Shown one piece after another: positions 1 to 48,601 of a DNA stretch of 64,000 bases. The stretch covers positions 496,001 through 560,000 of the forward strand of contig BAAHQB010000009.1 of assembly GCA_054601695.1 (NCBI GenBank). Direction: 5' to 3'. The DNA comes from Amorphochlora amoebiformis. Its lineage: Eukaryota > Cercozoa > Chlorarachniophyceae. Both the position numbers and the translations under genes were made by a program. The notes below the pieces were generated by a model. It was given only the letters and a program-made list of their open reading frames with translations, was not told the origin of the DNA and ran no database searches. Positions within the stretch are counted from its first letter, which is position 1. Each line of letters opens with the position of its first letter.

Positions 1-40
<40 letters not shown>

Positions 41-88
41 TCTCGTATATATAAATTTGTAAATATATATACATATATATATATATAT

Positions 89-123
<35 letters not shown>

Positions 124-143
124 AATAAAAATATTATGCTTAA

Positions 144-193
<50 letters not shown>

Positions 194-237
194 ATATGAT
201 ATTATTTGAAATATTTCAGTAATGTGTAGGTTCGATA

Positions 238-270
<33 letters not shown>

Positions 271-306
271 ATGATATTATCTGAAATATTAAAAATACAT
301 AGGTTC

Positions 307-350
<44 letters not shown>

Positions 351-382
351 ATTTTGAAATATATTAATAATATGTAGGTTCG

Positions 383-427
<45 letters not shown>

Positions 428-461
428 GATATTATTTGAAATATTAATGATATATAGGTTC

Positions 462-509
<48 letters not shown>

Positions 510-597
510 ATATTATTTGAAATATATTAATAATATAGGTTCGAGATATATATATATATATATATGATATTATTTGAAATATATTAATAATATATAG

Positions 598-3192
<2,595 letters not shown>

Positions 3193-3981
3193 GAACTTGA
3201 CATCTGAATACAAGTTAGAAAATCATGATCCAGTACTACAACTTGTACTAGTTGTACCCGTCATGTCCCACAGCATCAAAGTATTGTCGTGCGAGCGCCT
3301 TAGAAGGATGTGTAGCCTTGGAGGGATCCCAGGAGCTGTACGTCTACACGTCTAGACGTGTTAGCTCCAGTGGCTAGCTAGCCAGTACTGGAAGTATTGA
3401 GTACGTATACCTACAAGATCTAGTAGCTCATCATAACAATTATGAATATACTAGATCTAGTAGATATACAGACAGTACTCGAGTATATCTAGATATATGT
3501 GAATGTTTGCTAGGTTTGTGAGAACTCGATTTAGGTGTACTCAAGGGTACTCACTACAGCATTATAACTAATAACTAGTAATAACTAGATCTAGTAGATA
3601 TTCCAAGATAAGGCTAAGCCAGAGTATTACTGGGAATTTGTTCTGCTAGTACTAAACTAGTACCTAGTAGTAAAGGCTATGGTCTAGATCTAGTAGATGG
3701 TATAACTAGTACGACGCCACTCAATACGTATACAAATGGCTAGATGGTAAGGAATAGATAATAGAGATCTAGAGTGAATTCCTAAACCCAATAAAAGAGT
3801 TGTTCAGATATGTTACAACGTGTTGATTATGAAACAATTTTTTCGTACAGATTCAAGTCTCACCGGAGAGTTATACAAATTTTGTTTTTCTGTCCATAGA
3901 TGGTTCCAGGAGACGCAGGCCTCGGAAGTTTCGGTGTATAAGCTGTAGACACGAAAGGTTGCTATATGAGTGGAGGCAAAT
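3193..3981. other. Convergent intergenic spacer with CTAGATCTAG palindromes
   Basis: This spacer lies between the stop codons of the SAP gene (+) and the WD40 gene (-). It has few microsatellites, unlike the introns. It is rich in CTAG and the palindrome CTAGATCTAG (for example near 3418, 3449, 3582, 3684 and 3768). No other gene was recognised, apart from the WD40 fragment at 3254-3345. Confidence 0.6.
3254..3345 (-). pseudogene. Decayed duplicate fragment of the WD40 gene 3' region
   Basis: The sequence CGTCATGT.CCACAGCAT and the following GTATTGTCGTGCGAG, then CCTTGGAGGGATCCCAG, repeats positions 4202-4322 of the WD40 gene in the same orientation with internal deletions. It covers part of the last WD repeat (the LQGH and HDNTLMLW region). 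It has no open frame and sits just after the SAP gene stop. I read it as a truncated local duplication. Confidence 0.75.
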
Positions 3982-5340
3982 TTAAAACTTGCAACTCTTG
4001 ACACGACGCCTATATACAGGGTGGTTGCATTCGGTCTTTGGTTGCTGTTGTGGGCAATACTCGTCCTCGATATCAAGATCACCGATAGCTGTGGGCCAGG
4101 CGTAATCTGCGATGATTGAGCACACAGCACTAGGAAATTGCCGCTTAGTGCGGCTGTCGATGAAAGATCCCATCTCATCGATATATCCTTCGTAGGCACA
4201 ACCCGTCATGTTCCACAGCATTAAAGTATTGTCGTGCGAGGAAGAAACCAGCGCCTTTCCGCCGGGGGAGAAGGAGCAGGACTTAACGCCCTCTGTGTGG
4301 CCTTGGAGGGATCCCAGAAGCTCTCCATGTGGCAGTGCCCACAGCAACATAGAGCCGTCGCAGGCGGTGGAGAGCAGAAGCATAGAATTCGGACTGAACT
4401 GGATACTCCACACAAAGGATTTGTGGCCGCGGAGAGTGGCAATCTCTTCGTGAGTTTCAGCATTCCAAATCTTGATGTCTTTGTCTTTAGACGCCGAAGC
4501 TATCCAGCGCCCGTTGGGGGAGAAGTTGCAAAGATGAATCTCCGAACCATGACCGTCCAGAACCGCCATCTGTTTCCCCGTGAGGCGTTCCCAGAGTCGA
4601 AGGGTCATGTCCGCAGAGCAGGATAAAATTCGAGCATTATCCGGCGAGAATACCGCCTTCAACACACTCTCACTATGGCCCTTAAAGTCTAAAATCTCAT
4701 CTCCCGAATCACTATCCCACAGCTTCACGCTCCCGTCGGTGGAAGAAGTTAGAATCTGCTCGCCGTCACTAGAAAAGCAGAAGCTCTTGGCAGCCCCCTC
4801 GTGTCCCCGAAGAGAGACCGCCTTCGTCTCGCCAATAGTTGACAGGATGATACACTGGTCATCCATATTCGAGATGATCTTCCTCCCATCAGGAGAGAGC
4901 GCGAAACCCTGCAACATACCATCGCACTCGATCTCCATGCTTCCCTTTTCCTTCCCATCGTGCGCACCCCATAGCTTAATGTCCTCGTCAGACGCGGATA
5001 TGACCAGAGGTTGATCCTCTTCTTCTTCCTCTTCTGTCTCCTCCTCACAGTCGCTTTCTTCAATCTTCTTGAGGTGTCTAAGGCACTGCTTGGCGGAAGG
5101 GATGAACGCGCAGTTCTGCACCATCATCCCATCGTGCCCCTCAAATGAAGCGAGTTGCTGTCCGGAATTCGCATGCCATAGGCGCACCGTCCCATCGGCA
5201 GACGACGAGACGACGAGATTTCCATCCTTGGAGAATGAGCAAGAGTTTATCAAAGACTCATGGCCCTCAAGGGTGTGAACAGGAGAGAGTTTTTTGGCCG
5301 GATTCATCGGCTCTGGAATGTTGGCATGGCTCTTAAGCAT
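3982..5340 (-). CDS. WD40-repeat protein, 452 aa, intronless
   Basis: A single uninterrupted reading frame runs from ATG at 5340 to TAA at 3982-3984. About eight WD repeats are visible, beginning near residues 21, 66, 135, 177, 219, 261, 303 and 345, with repeated GH and W[DNE]-type ends (for example VRLWHANSG, VKLWDSDSG, LRLWERLTG). Repeat 2 carries an acidic insert of about 30 residues (EEETEEEEEED, near 97-109). Repeat 3 has lost the GH and terminal W. The tail of about 70 residues is not WD-like. Such proteins fold as a seven- or eight-bladed beta-propeller and act as interaction platforms, so no specific pathway can be inferred. No signal peptide or membrane segment is seen. Lack of introns sets it apart from every neighbour and could reflect a retrocopy or transfer. 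It is divergently oriented to the PPR gene. Confidence 0.92.
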   Translation of the reverse strand: MLKSHANIPEPMNPAKKLSPVHTLEGHESLINSCSFSKDGNLVVSSSADGTVRLWHANSGQQLASFEGHDGMMVQNCAFIPSAKQCLRHLKKIEESDCEEETEEEEEEDQPLVISASDEDIKLWGAHDGKEKGSMEIECDGMLQGFALSPDGRKIISNMDDQCIILSTIGETKAVSLRGHEGAAKSFCFSSDGEQILTSSTDGSVKLWDSDSGDEILDFKGHSESVLKAVFSPDNARILSCSADMTLRLWERLTGKQMAVLDGHGSEIHLCNFSPNGRWIASASKDKDIKIWNAETHEEIATLRGHKSFVWSIQFSPNSMLLLSTACDGSMLLWALPHGELLGSLQGHTEGVKSCSFSPGGKALVSSSHDNTLMLWNMTGCAYEGYIDEMGSFIDSRTKRQFPSAVCSIIADYAWPTAIGDLDIEDEYCPQQQPKTECNHPVYRRRVKSCKF

Positions 5341-5911
5341 AGATCAACGATGGCTCTGGTTCCCTTTCAAATTAAGAAACAAGTTAGCAGTCCAACCGGA
5401 TTACCAATAAGTTGAACAGGCACCAGAGGAATTCAGGGGAAACAGGCTACGCAGTCCGCACTGCGTACGCTACCTGGAAAGCTAGATTTACTCGTGAGGA
5501 ACCCCAGGGAGATTTGTGTACCCCACGATGCTTGGTACCAGTGGGCCGAAAAGATAATCACTTTTTCGCTACTTACCCCTTTCGTGAGTAAAACCTATAA
5601 TGATATAGACTAAACCTATAATTATTTATCTTATTTTGAAACGTCACGGAATTTGGCGTACAGTTTCGTTGAATTCTCATTTCGACTATTAGAGGTTAGT
5701 ATCAACCACAAGTCCGTTAGTATCCGGGGGATCCCCCGTGTATTCGTGATATGTCCTGATGTAACGAATCGTGATATATGCGTGACAAATACTCTTGTAC
5801 ACATACTTGTGCGTGACGTATCCCCCTGTAATCTTGGTTGGGTTCCCAAAGCGAAAGCGCGAGCCGAGCCCGGCCCCGCCCCCCCTGCCCTCCCCATTTG
5901 CTCCGCCTGGG
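5341..5911. promoter_or_regulatory. Divergent promoter region, WD40 / PPR genes
   Basis: About 570 bp separate the two start codons. It is unique sequence of ordinary composition without (TA)n, so it is the obvious place for both promoters. I recognise no TATA box or known element with confidence. Confidence 0.4.
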
Positions 5912-38930
<33,019 letters not shown>

Positions 38931-39930
38931 ATTAACGGTCATGAGTCAAGTATCGGATCGACCTTCAACGTCCAAAGTTAAGTCCATTCGCCTCATCTGT
39001 ATCGTCGGTAAATTGTGCATGTTCAAAAATAATTTAGTGGCGATTGAGCCTAATTATCAACTGACTGTCTCTAGTGTACATCCACTGACCTAGCGAAGTA
39101 ATAGAGGTCGACTGTCTACAGTGTACTTGTAGAACTGCATGTTAACAATTTTATACCACCGTAGTATTTGTACAATGTTATTGTGTGGAAGATTCTCTAG
39201 ATTCTAGAGATTGGCAATACACTTGATGGCGCGCCCGGACACAGAGTAGATAGTTTCTATCTGCATATGTACACGACACTCTAGACACTGGCTCAGTATA
39301 AAAATAAGACACACATGTCCTAGATCTAGCACATTACCTACTCCAGACATTAGTACTCTAGCGCCAGTACTCGGTCAAGATCTAGACTGGTTCTAATTCT
39401 AGTAATTATAATCATGATATGAGTATTAACACTGCCAAAAGTACTCAGTTCAACGGTAATCCGTTGAAAACTAGGTAAAAGAACTTGCAGCAAAAACAGC
39501 GGTCTATCAAGCGTATAATGACTATTCGTTACTTAGCAAACGTCCAAATTCCGGTGTGGCAACAAGCTCACCATCACGCACAAAGACGTCCATAGAAACC
39601 CCATTGAATCCGATTTTTTCCAGCCTGTAGTTTAGAATTCATGTATATATTTAAGCTTGACTTGTGGAACTTATCGCGTGGTTTTGCAGGTTGTATATAT
39701 ATATATTATATATATATATATAATATATATATATATATACTTGTATATATTATAAATATGTCTATATATATAAACACACACACACATATATATATATATA
39801 TATGTATATACATATTATATGTTATATTATTAAAACAACATTACGATTAGCATGAGGGGGTGCAGTTTGAGGAGTAGATATCGATAGCGTGTTGGAACAT
39901 CGTCTTACGAATACTATAGATAGCTGGAGA
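38931..39930. other. Convergent intergenic spacer, PPR / O-fucosyltransferase genes
   Basis: Unique sequence with CTAG-rich palindromes (CTAGATCTAG near 39322; TCTAGATTCTAGAG near 39191) and one (TA)n block at 39690-39830. No further gene was recognised. It shares its CTAG-rich character with the spacer at 3193-3981. Confidence 0.55.
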
Positions 39931-40313
39931 TCACTGGAGATTCCGGAGATCCTTGGAGATCGTCTCGTCCGGTAGTACCCGGTAGTATCTGCTGGTGATG
40001 CTTCGAATATGTGACAGTGTGTGATGTCACGACATATCACAATTCCGGAACATTCTCGAAGATCCTAGTGTGTTCGAGAAGTTCTAGAATATTCTGTGCA
40101 GATACCCATTTTATCCAAATTCAGTTTATGATAAATCAAGTGGACTACCATCAAATTATGGACCACTCTTCTACCGTAACGTTGCGCTAACGATCTATAC
40201 ATATATATATATATATATTATATATATAAATATATATATATAAATTATATATATACACACACACACAAATATATATTTTCTATGCATATATACATGTTTA
40301 TAATATATATATG

Positions 40314-40373
<60 letters not shown>

Positions 40374-40380
40374 CAATTTT

Positions 40381-40414
<34 letters not shown>

Positions 40415-40582
40415 GATATATATATATTATTACACACTCAAATATGTTTTTATTACTAGACCTGTGAAATTTAGCATCATTTTTCTCGGTGTCAAGTTTA
40501 GGGTCCCAGAAGAGGTGTATCAGGCACATAGACGTACACAAATCGCCTCCCGGTGGGCCGATTATATCTGGATATCATGTGG

Positions 40583-40614
<32 letters not shown>

Positions 40615-40983
40615 TACACATATATATATATATATATATATATATTGTATGTATATGCATATATATGTACATATTCCATTCGTATATATGCCGACTTTCT
40701 ATCTATTCCGTCCCAGGGGTATCAAAAGTATAAATATTACATATATGCATATATACATATATACATATATATATTTAAATATATATATACCCCACCCGTA
40801 TGATAGCTGAACGTCGGGTACGCGTCCTGTGTAAGCTGTTTATCTGACTCGACGGATTCTGCACGCTCATGTGGGACAGTGCGCCCTGTCACGCACGTGG
40901 ACAAGCCCTGTGTAAGTAGGAGATCAGTTTCTGGTAGTGTAGTTAAAATATATATATGTATATATATACACATATACATATAC

Positions 40984-41040
<57 letters not shown>

Positions 41041-41216
41041 CGGGATGGGAGGGGTTAGATGATAGAGTGGGATTATATGGCAGAAGGTTTTATGGTGTAG
41101 TCATATGTGTATCTAAATGTATATATGTATATATGTGTAAATGTGTGTATGTTTGTATATGTGTTTATATATATGTATATATATATATATGTGTAAAATA
41201 TATATATATATATATA

Positions 41217-41275
<59 letters not shown>

Positions 41276-41434
41276 CGTGTGTGAATCGTATAGGTAATAC
41301 ACCCACATCCACACATATACACATGTATATATATGTATATATATATATGTATGATACATAATATGTATATATATTATATATATTTATAATATTTATATAC
41401 AATATTTATACATTTCTACACACACACACATATA

Positions 41435-41493
<59 letters not shown>

Positions 41494-41579
41494 TTGCCTT
41501 GCGGTAGCGGGCAATGTTGAAGCTGAAGGTCGACCACATGGCCTATATTGTATTACATTATATATAATAATATATATAT

Positions 41580-41619
<40 letters not shown>

Positions 41620-41805
41620 CATTACATATGTATGTATCGATGCATGGTGTATGCATTGGGAGTGCGTTTCTATCTAGATGATAAATAATATATATATATA
41701 TATATATATACATATTATATATATATATATATAAATAATATATATATATATATATATATACATACATACACACATATATAAACATGTATAGAGGTATGAT
41801 ATATG

Positions 41806-41850
<45 letters not shown>

Positions 41851-41943
41851 CCGTTCCCACAAACACACGGGCATCCTTGGCGAGCCAAAAGTCGACAGCC
41901 GACTATTATAGGTGTTATATATATGTATGTATATATATGTATA

Positions 41944-41994
<51 letters not shown>

Positions 41995-42028
41995 AAAATA
42001 ATTTAGAGTATGCATACTTATGTTGTAT

Positions 42029-42075
<47 letters not shown>

Positions 42076-42256
42076 TTATATATATATATGTGTATGTGTT
42101 ATATATATACACACATATTATGTATACGTATATATATATATATATATAATATATATATATATATATGTATATATATATGTGTGTGTATGTGAATATATGT
42201 GCATGTGGGCAGTCTTCGTATTTTTTATGTACCATTGCGAGCCACGCGTTCACGCC

Positions 42257-42305
<49 letters not shown>

Positions 42306-42474
42306 GTATGTATATACACATATACATACATATATGTCAATATTTTCCTTTGGATAGTAATTATAACATCTACATGAATATTTATATATACACAAACGTA
42401 CACATACACACACACACACACACCCACACACACACACCCACACACACACACACACATATATATATAAATATATT

Positions 42475-42519
<45 letters not shown>

Positions 42520-42661
42520 ACACATGCATGTAGGAAATATTTACATGGGATTTACGTATGGAAAGTATCTTTTGGTCTCTATACTATATATATATATGTA
42601 TATTTGTAAAAATATGTCTATATATATGTATATATAATTATATTTACAAAAGCATTCATAC

Positions 42662-42704
<43 letters not shown>

Positions 42705-43051
42705 GCATTTTTATACATATGTATATATATATATATATATATATGCACTCATATTATACATATATATATATATATATATATATATTGTAACAATAATATA
42801 TATATATATATACATATACATTAAATATATACACATATATAGACATGTATTAAAAAACATACATATAGATTCGTTACATCATAATTATATTATATATATA
42901 CATAAAAGAATGTAATTATATTATATATACATAAATAAGTATACATAAAAGAATAAAATTATATTATATATACATAAATAAGTATACATGTATATACCTT
43001 TGTGATCTCAGGAGCCATGACAGTATGAATTCCATCTACATTTTCCCAAGC
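39931..43051 (-). CDS. O-fucosyltransferase gene, 3' exons N-T
   Basis: In transcription order: 43051-42998 ([18 protein letters not shown]), 42256-42203 ([16 protein letters not shown]), 41902-41852 ([17 protein letters not shown]), 41542-41498 ([15 protein letters not shown]), then 40930-40796, 40567-40462 and the terminal exon 40000-39931 with stop TGA. The second and fourth exons are best closed by GC donors (CATGCACAT, AAGGCAATA). The last three exons agree among themselves in phase and encode a C-terminal extension ([52 protein letters not shown]) that I do not recognise. Their link to the fourth exon is unproven. Confidence 0.6.
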
Positions 43052-43065
43052 CTATATTATATATA

Positions 43066-43109
<44 letters not shown>

Positions 43110-43207
43110 TTATATATATATATATATATAATATATGCATATATATTATATATATATATATACATAACGGTTGGAAGGTTCTTAGTTTCAGTCTTCTTAT
43201 CGGTAGC

Positions 43208-43282
<75 letters not shown>

Positions 43283-43501
43283 TTATAACTATACATATAT
43301 AAAACTATATATATATATATTTATATTATATCTAGATATATATAGAAACCTTTTCCGCTTCAGACTTCTTTCCAGTTGCGATGTAAACAGGAACATCCTT
43401 GTTGGCGCGTAATGCAGATGCTTTTAGCTAATGAGGGTTTGAGATTTGTAAATATATGCGTGTATATTTGATTACCGTACATGAAAATATGAAAACATAT
43501 A

Positions 43502-43537
<36 letters not shown>

Positions 43538-43736
43538 CTTTCGAGAAGAAGGGATGTTTGGTAATCGACGAAACGATCTTTTGGGGCTCTGGGATTGTTA
43601 TATATATATACATATATATTTATATGGATATACACATAGATTTACATAATATATATATATATATATATATACATATATACATATGTACATATTTATATAC
43701 ATATACATACAAATATATATATATATATAAATACAT

Positions 43737-43773
<37 letters not shown>

Positions 43774-43828
43774 CCAAGTATGCTTACCTACGTAAAACTG
43801 CCCCCGCTTAAACTCTTTCCAGTCATCC

Positions 43829-43886
<58 letters not shown>

Positions 43887-43937
43887 AGAATAACAAGAAA
43901 GCAAGAGGACTAAAGGTGTAAGGCATTACATCGATGG

Positions 43938-43984
<47 letters not shown>

Positions 43985-44071
43985 ATATTGTATATTTGAG
44001 CAAGACGGTTGTCGCCGGTGAGTTTTTATGCCTATATATATATATAATATATATATATATATTATATATAT

Positions 44072-44113
<42 letters not shown>

Positions 44114-44257
44114 GTAACCTCTATTCGCATGTGGACGGCAAGGTAATTGTCGCCCGTGAGTTTTTTCTTGGTTTCGTTAATTACTTTTTGGATCTGTGCA
44201 TATATGATACATATATATATATATACACACATATATATATTCAAGTATATAATATAC

Positions 44258-44317
<60 letters not shown>

Positions 44318-44446
44318 ATATATGCATGTATGTATTGTCGCCCGTGAGTTTTTTCTTGGTTTGGTTAATTATTTTTTGGTTCTGAGAATATATGATATAT
44401 ATATATATATATATGTAAATATTCAAGTATATAATATATATTATAT

Positions 44447-44534
<88 letters not shown>

Positions 44535-44853
44535 ATATATATATATATGTATGTATATATGCATGTGTTTATTGTCGCCCGTGAGTTTTTTCTAGGTTTC
44601 CTTCATAACTTTTGAAGCTGTGTAAATATATATATATATATATATTATACATACATATATATATACATATGTATATATATATATATGTATTTGTATGTTA
44701 TTATTTATATACATACATATTTATATGTATATTGTAAAGTTTTGTTACATATTTCCACATATGTGTATACAAAAATATATAATTCAATATAAACATTATA
44801 TCCGTGAACAATTACACATGTGATATATATGTATATATATATATATATGTATG

Positions 44854-44910
<57 letters not shown>

Positions 44911-45001
44911 GTGTATATAACTATATATATATATATATATTGCATAATATAGGAATATCTTCATTACTAGGCTGCAGGCCATGAGCAAAAGCTTTCATAT
45001 T

Positions 45002-45034
<33 letters not shown>

Positions 45035-45655
45035 GTACATATATATATATATATTATATATATATATATATATGTATGTATGCATACATCTATATATATT
45101 ATGTGTATATATATATGTATACATGTATGTATATATATATATATTTTTATGTATATATATACTATATACATCATACATATATACATATATATTCATATTA
45201 TATATATATATATACATATATTATATATCGTATAATATCTATGTATGGCCTATGAGAATAAAATCATTAATATCTCTTGATAGATATGACAGATAACCTC
45301 ATTAATAGGTTGAAGGCCATTAACGAAAGTAAAATAGTCCTCTCCGGGGGCCATGTTCACCCCTCCCGAGTGTTTCTATTTATATTTCGGGTACATCAGA
45401 TTCAAATTCAAATTCAAATTCAAATTCGATTTCTTTTTTCTTACATCCTTACTACAGATACGTACACATATACAGAAATATATAAGAATATCGAGAAAAG
45501 ATGGAGAACGAGATAGAGATCTCGAGAGATCTCGAGAGATCTCGATAATATCTAGAATACTTATGCCTACCACAATGGTTGCATTATCACTGTCCTCCGG
45601 ATGCTTAGGGTCAAGTTCTGGGGTTAGATTCTTTAAGAAACAAAGGTATATATAT

Positions 45656-45705
<50 letters not shown>

Positions 45706-46076
45706 AAGCTTTGAGCGCCACATGAGGGTTAGGTTAGGATGGGAGTATGTGAATGCATAAGGTGCGGTTAAGGTCACAGTAAGAAGGCCTTGGTCAGCTA
45801 AAGACATAGTTACTTAGGGTTAGGGTCAGAGGTTAGGGTTAGGGTCGGGGTTAGGGTTAGGATTCAGAGATGCACGAAAATAGGTAGGGTTAAGGTTGGG
45901 GTGAGGTCCATGAGGAGGAGAACAATGGATGAGTAGAGAGAGGGGTTTTTGTATACCTGGCCAGGGTATGTTGTTTAGCTGTTCTCCTAATTTTGGGTAG
46001 TTTGGTGGTGACGAGCTGTAAGGGATATAATTGTGTGCGTTTTTGTGTATATTATATATATATATATTATATATGT

Positions 46077-46109
<33 letters not shown>

Positions 46110-46462
46110 GTATATAATTTTGCGCGAAGTGCATGTGTATGTATAGTAATTGCACACACATATATATAATATATATATATATATATAAATATATATATAT
46201 AATATATATGTATAATACACAAATGTACACATATTTCTAAATATATTTCTATCTACATACCTATATTTACTTATTTATACACATATGTATACCTGCAGAG
46301 AACACAGGCACCCAACGCCTCTGCGGCTTGGCAAAAGGATTTAGATTCGAATACTTTATGGATTGCGATCTGGTGTTGTGTATAAGTATACATATCTTAT
46401 ACGTATCTTATATGTATGCATAGGGGGCTTAATTACTTAATGGATGGCGTTTGGTGTTATAT

Positions 46463-46511
<49 letters not shown>

Positions 46512-46818
46512 CATATATGTGTATATATAATATATGTATATATATATATATATATAAAGTATACATATCTTGTATGTATACATAGGGACTTGAATACTTT
46601 TGTAGATGGCGTTTTGCTGTTATATATAAGTATACGTGTCTTATATGTATACATAGGGAACTTGAAAACTCTTTGGATGGCGTTTTGGTGTTATATAAGT
46701 ATACATATCTTATATGTATACATAGGGGACTTGAATACTTTCTGGGTTATGGATGGCGATTTGGTGTTATCTATAAGTGCATATGTTAGACGTAAACATG
46801 TGTACACATAGGTATATG

Positions 46819-46851
<33 letters not shown>

Positions 46852-47089
46852 TACACATACTTTGTATACATATGTATTAAACTGTGCGTATTTATGATTG
46901 TGAAAAAATGTTTACCAGCTTGTGTTCTCTTATCGCCGGGATGTCATCGCGCGGCATAAAACTGGTATCAGCAGCACCGTTGAATTTTTTTTTTTATTCT
47001 CCTCTCATGCATTCTATCTTCCTTCTCAACTCTCAATACCCAGATATACATAGATTTGACATTTGAATAATATTGAATAATATTGAGAA

Positions 47090-47126
<37 letters not shown>

Positions 47127-47199
47127 ATATATATGTATATATTATATATATATATATATATGTACATATAATGATATTAATATTACACTAGAAAAATAT

Positions 47200-47238
<39 letters not shown>

Positions 47239-47411
47239 ATAATATTGTATATATGTAACCATTGTATCCAAACGCATATATTTTCGGTGAGTATTTAATG
47301 CATATATAGTGTGTATTCCATTCTGTTGAAAATGTTAGTATGTATTTAGGTGTAAAACTGTACACATATGTTTCATACTAGCATATAAAATAAAGAATAT
47401 AAATATGCATA

Positions 47412-47454
<43 letters not shown>

Positions 47455-48211
47455 TATATATACATATATATTTACATATATACATACATATATATATATA
47501 TATACATATATATTTATATATATATATGTGTGTATATGTGTACATATGTATGTATATATGTATATATATATATATATATGATCCTTACCGTGGAGGCCGA
47601 TTGGAGATATATGGAAGAAGAACAGTACGCTTTCTACCAACCTACATTATTACCCCCAAAATTACGTGCAAATATAAAAACTATATCTGCATGTATATTA
47701 CAGGCTGAATTATCCAAATATCTGAATATAGATATTCTGATTCCGCAAATAGGTACTCGCTTCTGGCTTTTTTTGGGTAAAATCGCCAAAAAGACATGAG
47801 ATACATGTTGCTATCACAACACAACAATATTAACTGTAATATGACCCTACATCGGCGCCATACCCCAAAATTGACCAAACCCAGCCAAATGTCCCAACCC
47901 CCCATTACTAAAACCCTAATTCTCACCTTCTCGATAGCTAACTACAACGCTAAGAGTTAGTAGTCGTATTGGTTGTCAGTTTTTGGTTAATTATTTAGGA
48001 GGTACGTCTTTGATGGTCATATAGAGCCGCTCGAGAATGTTGTTTAGACCTCCGAAAGCTAAGGGTACTACGAACTTGTTTGGACAGCCTTCGGGGACTG
48101 GTAATGTAAGCGTTTTTAGGATTTTGAAAGTATGTATGTGTGCATGTGCGCATACTAATGTTTGTGTACTTATACGTATAGTATATATTATATATATATA
48201 TATATATGTAT

Positions 48212-48277
<66 letters not shown>

Positions 48278-48353
48278 GTATAATAATCAATATATATATA
48301 TATATATGTATAAAATGATATATGTATATATTTACTTACATGTGTACATAAAT

Positions 48354-48397
<44 letters not shown>

Positions 48398-48601
48398 TAT
48401 AGACACACATTTATTTATGTATGTAGTATACATACATAAAAAATATACATATATACATATATATATATATGTGTATGTGTATGTATATATTTTGACATCC
48501 AGACCCTTCTCCACAAACACGTCACTCTCCTTCCGACACCATTTCGACGCCACCTCCGCCGAGACCGACAAATTACTGTAATCTTCTCCCTTCTGCGTCA
48601 T
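39931..48601 (-). CDS. GDP-fucose protein O-fucosyltransferase-like enzyme, about 20 exons
   Basis: Exons on the minus strand (two following entries) give roughly 450 residues with the landmarks of the O-fucosyltransferase family: an N-terminal GGLNN motif with [13 protein letters not shown] after it, the donor-sugar motif YLAVHMRIE, then [17 protein letters not shown] and the C-terminal [16 protein letters not shown] followed by [11 protein letters not shown]. These enzymes transfer fucose from GDP-fucose to Ser/Thr of proteins in the ER or Golgi, or in some lineages to nuclear/cytosolic proteins. The start is uncertain: ATG at 48601 gives only about 32 residues before the domain and no signal anchor. 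A hydrophobic stretch (HALLFTSSLLLVYVY) is encoded just upstream in another frame (about 48720-48775), so a first exon may be missing. One junction (between 41498 and 40930) does not match in phase, so an exon is probably missed there. Confidence 0.75.
40041..40096. promoter_or_regulatory. Cluster of heat-shock-element-like motifs
   Basis: TTCCGGAACATTCTCGAA (40043-40060) is four perfect alternating TTC/GAA units with two-base spacing. TTCTAGAATATTC (40082-40094) adds three more, preceded by TTCGAGAA. It lies in the last intron of the O-fucosyltransferase gene, near the convergent gene ends, so a promoter role is doubtful. Confidence 0.35.
41043..41110 (-). other. Unassigned unique segment, possible missed exon
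   Basis: Non-repetitive sequence ending in CCCATCCCGTATAT on the minus strand can be read [15 protein letters not shown], but no acceptor fits. It falls exactly where an exon is missing between 41498 and 40930. Confidence 0.25.
43165..45000 (-). repeat. Exon shards in the O-fucosyltransferase gene
   Basis: For the exon 44193-44119, head copies lie upstream at about 44395-44340 and 44622-44570 (CCAAGAAAAAACTCACGGGC and similar) and a tail copy downstream at 44032-43995. A tail copy of exon 45375-45298 lies at about 45000-44958 (CATGGCCTGCAGCC). A tail copy of exon 43427-43350 lies at about 43205-43165 (AAGAAGACTGAAACTAAG). Polarity follows the direction of transcription. Confidence 0.8.
43350..48601 (-). 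CDS. O-fucosyltransferase gene, 5' exons A-M
   Basis: In transcription order: 48601-48505, 48097-48006, 47641-47589, 46998-46916, 46369-46293, 46015-45957, 45797-45778, 45630-45571, 45375-45298, 44193-44119, 43827-43788, 43588-43539 and 43427-43350. Phases agree throughout, with two cautions. The fourth exon begins with an 11-A run, and the reading frame ([14 protein letters not shown]) closes only if one A is removed. The seventh exon is a 20-bp micro-exon (DQGLLT) chosen because it bridges phase 1 to phase 0. Highlights: [86 protein letters not shown]. Confidence 0.72.
45700..45905 (-). repeat. Telomere-type sequence in O-fucosyltransferase introns
   Basis: TTAGGG repeats on the plus strand, i.e. 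CCCTAA in the sense of this gene, flank the 20-bp micro-exon. Confidence 0.7.
46425..46770 (-). repeat. Four head shards of O-fucosyltransferase exon 46369-46293
   Basis: Read on the minus strand, four copies of AACACCAAA.CGCCATCC then AAGTATTCAAGT lie at about 46455, 46625, 46690 and 46765, each spaced by (TA)n or TATACATA sequence. All are upstream of the intact exon. Confidence 0.8.

Noticed and set aside
43539-43588. Alternative frame [16 protein letters not shown] for this exon
   Set aside because: The frame [17 protein letters not shown] fits the phases of both neighbours and the O-fucosyltransferase fold better.
47577-47799. Plus-strand frame with [16 protein letters not shown] as a separate gene
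   Set aside because: It overlaps the minus-strand O-fucosyltransferase exon 47641-47589, whose phases and motif fit the neighbouring exons.
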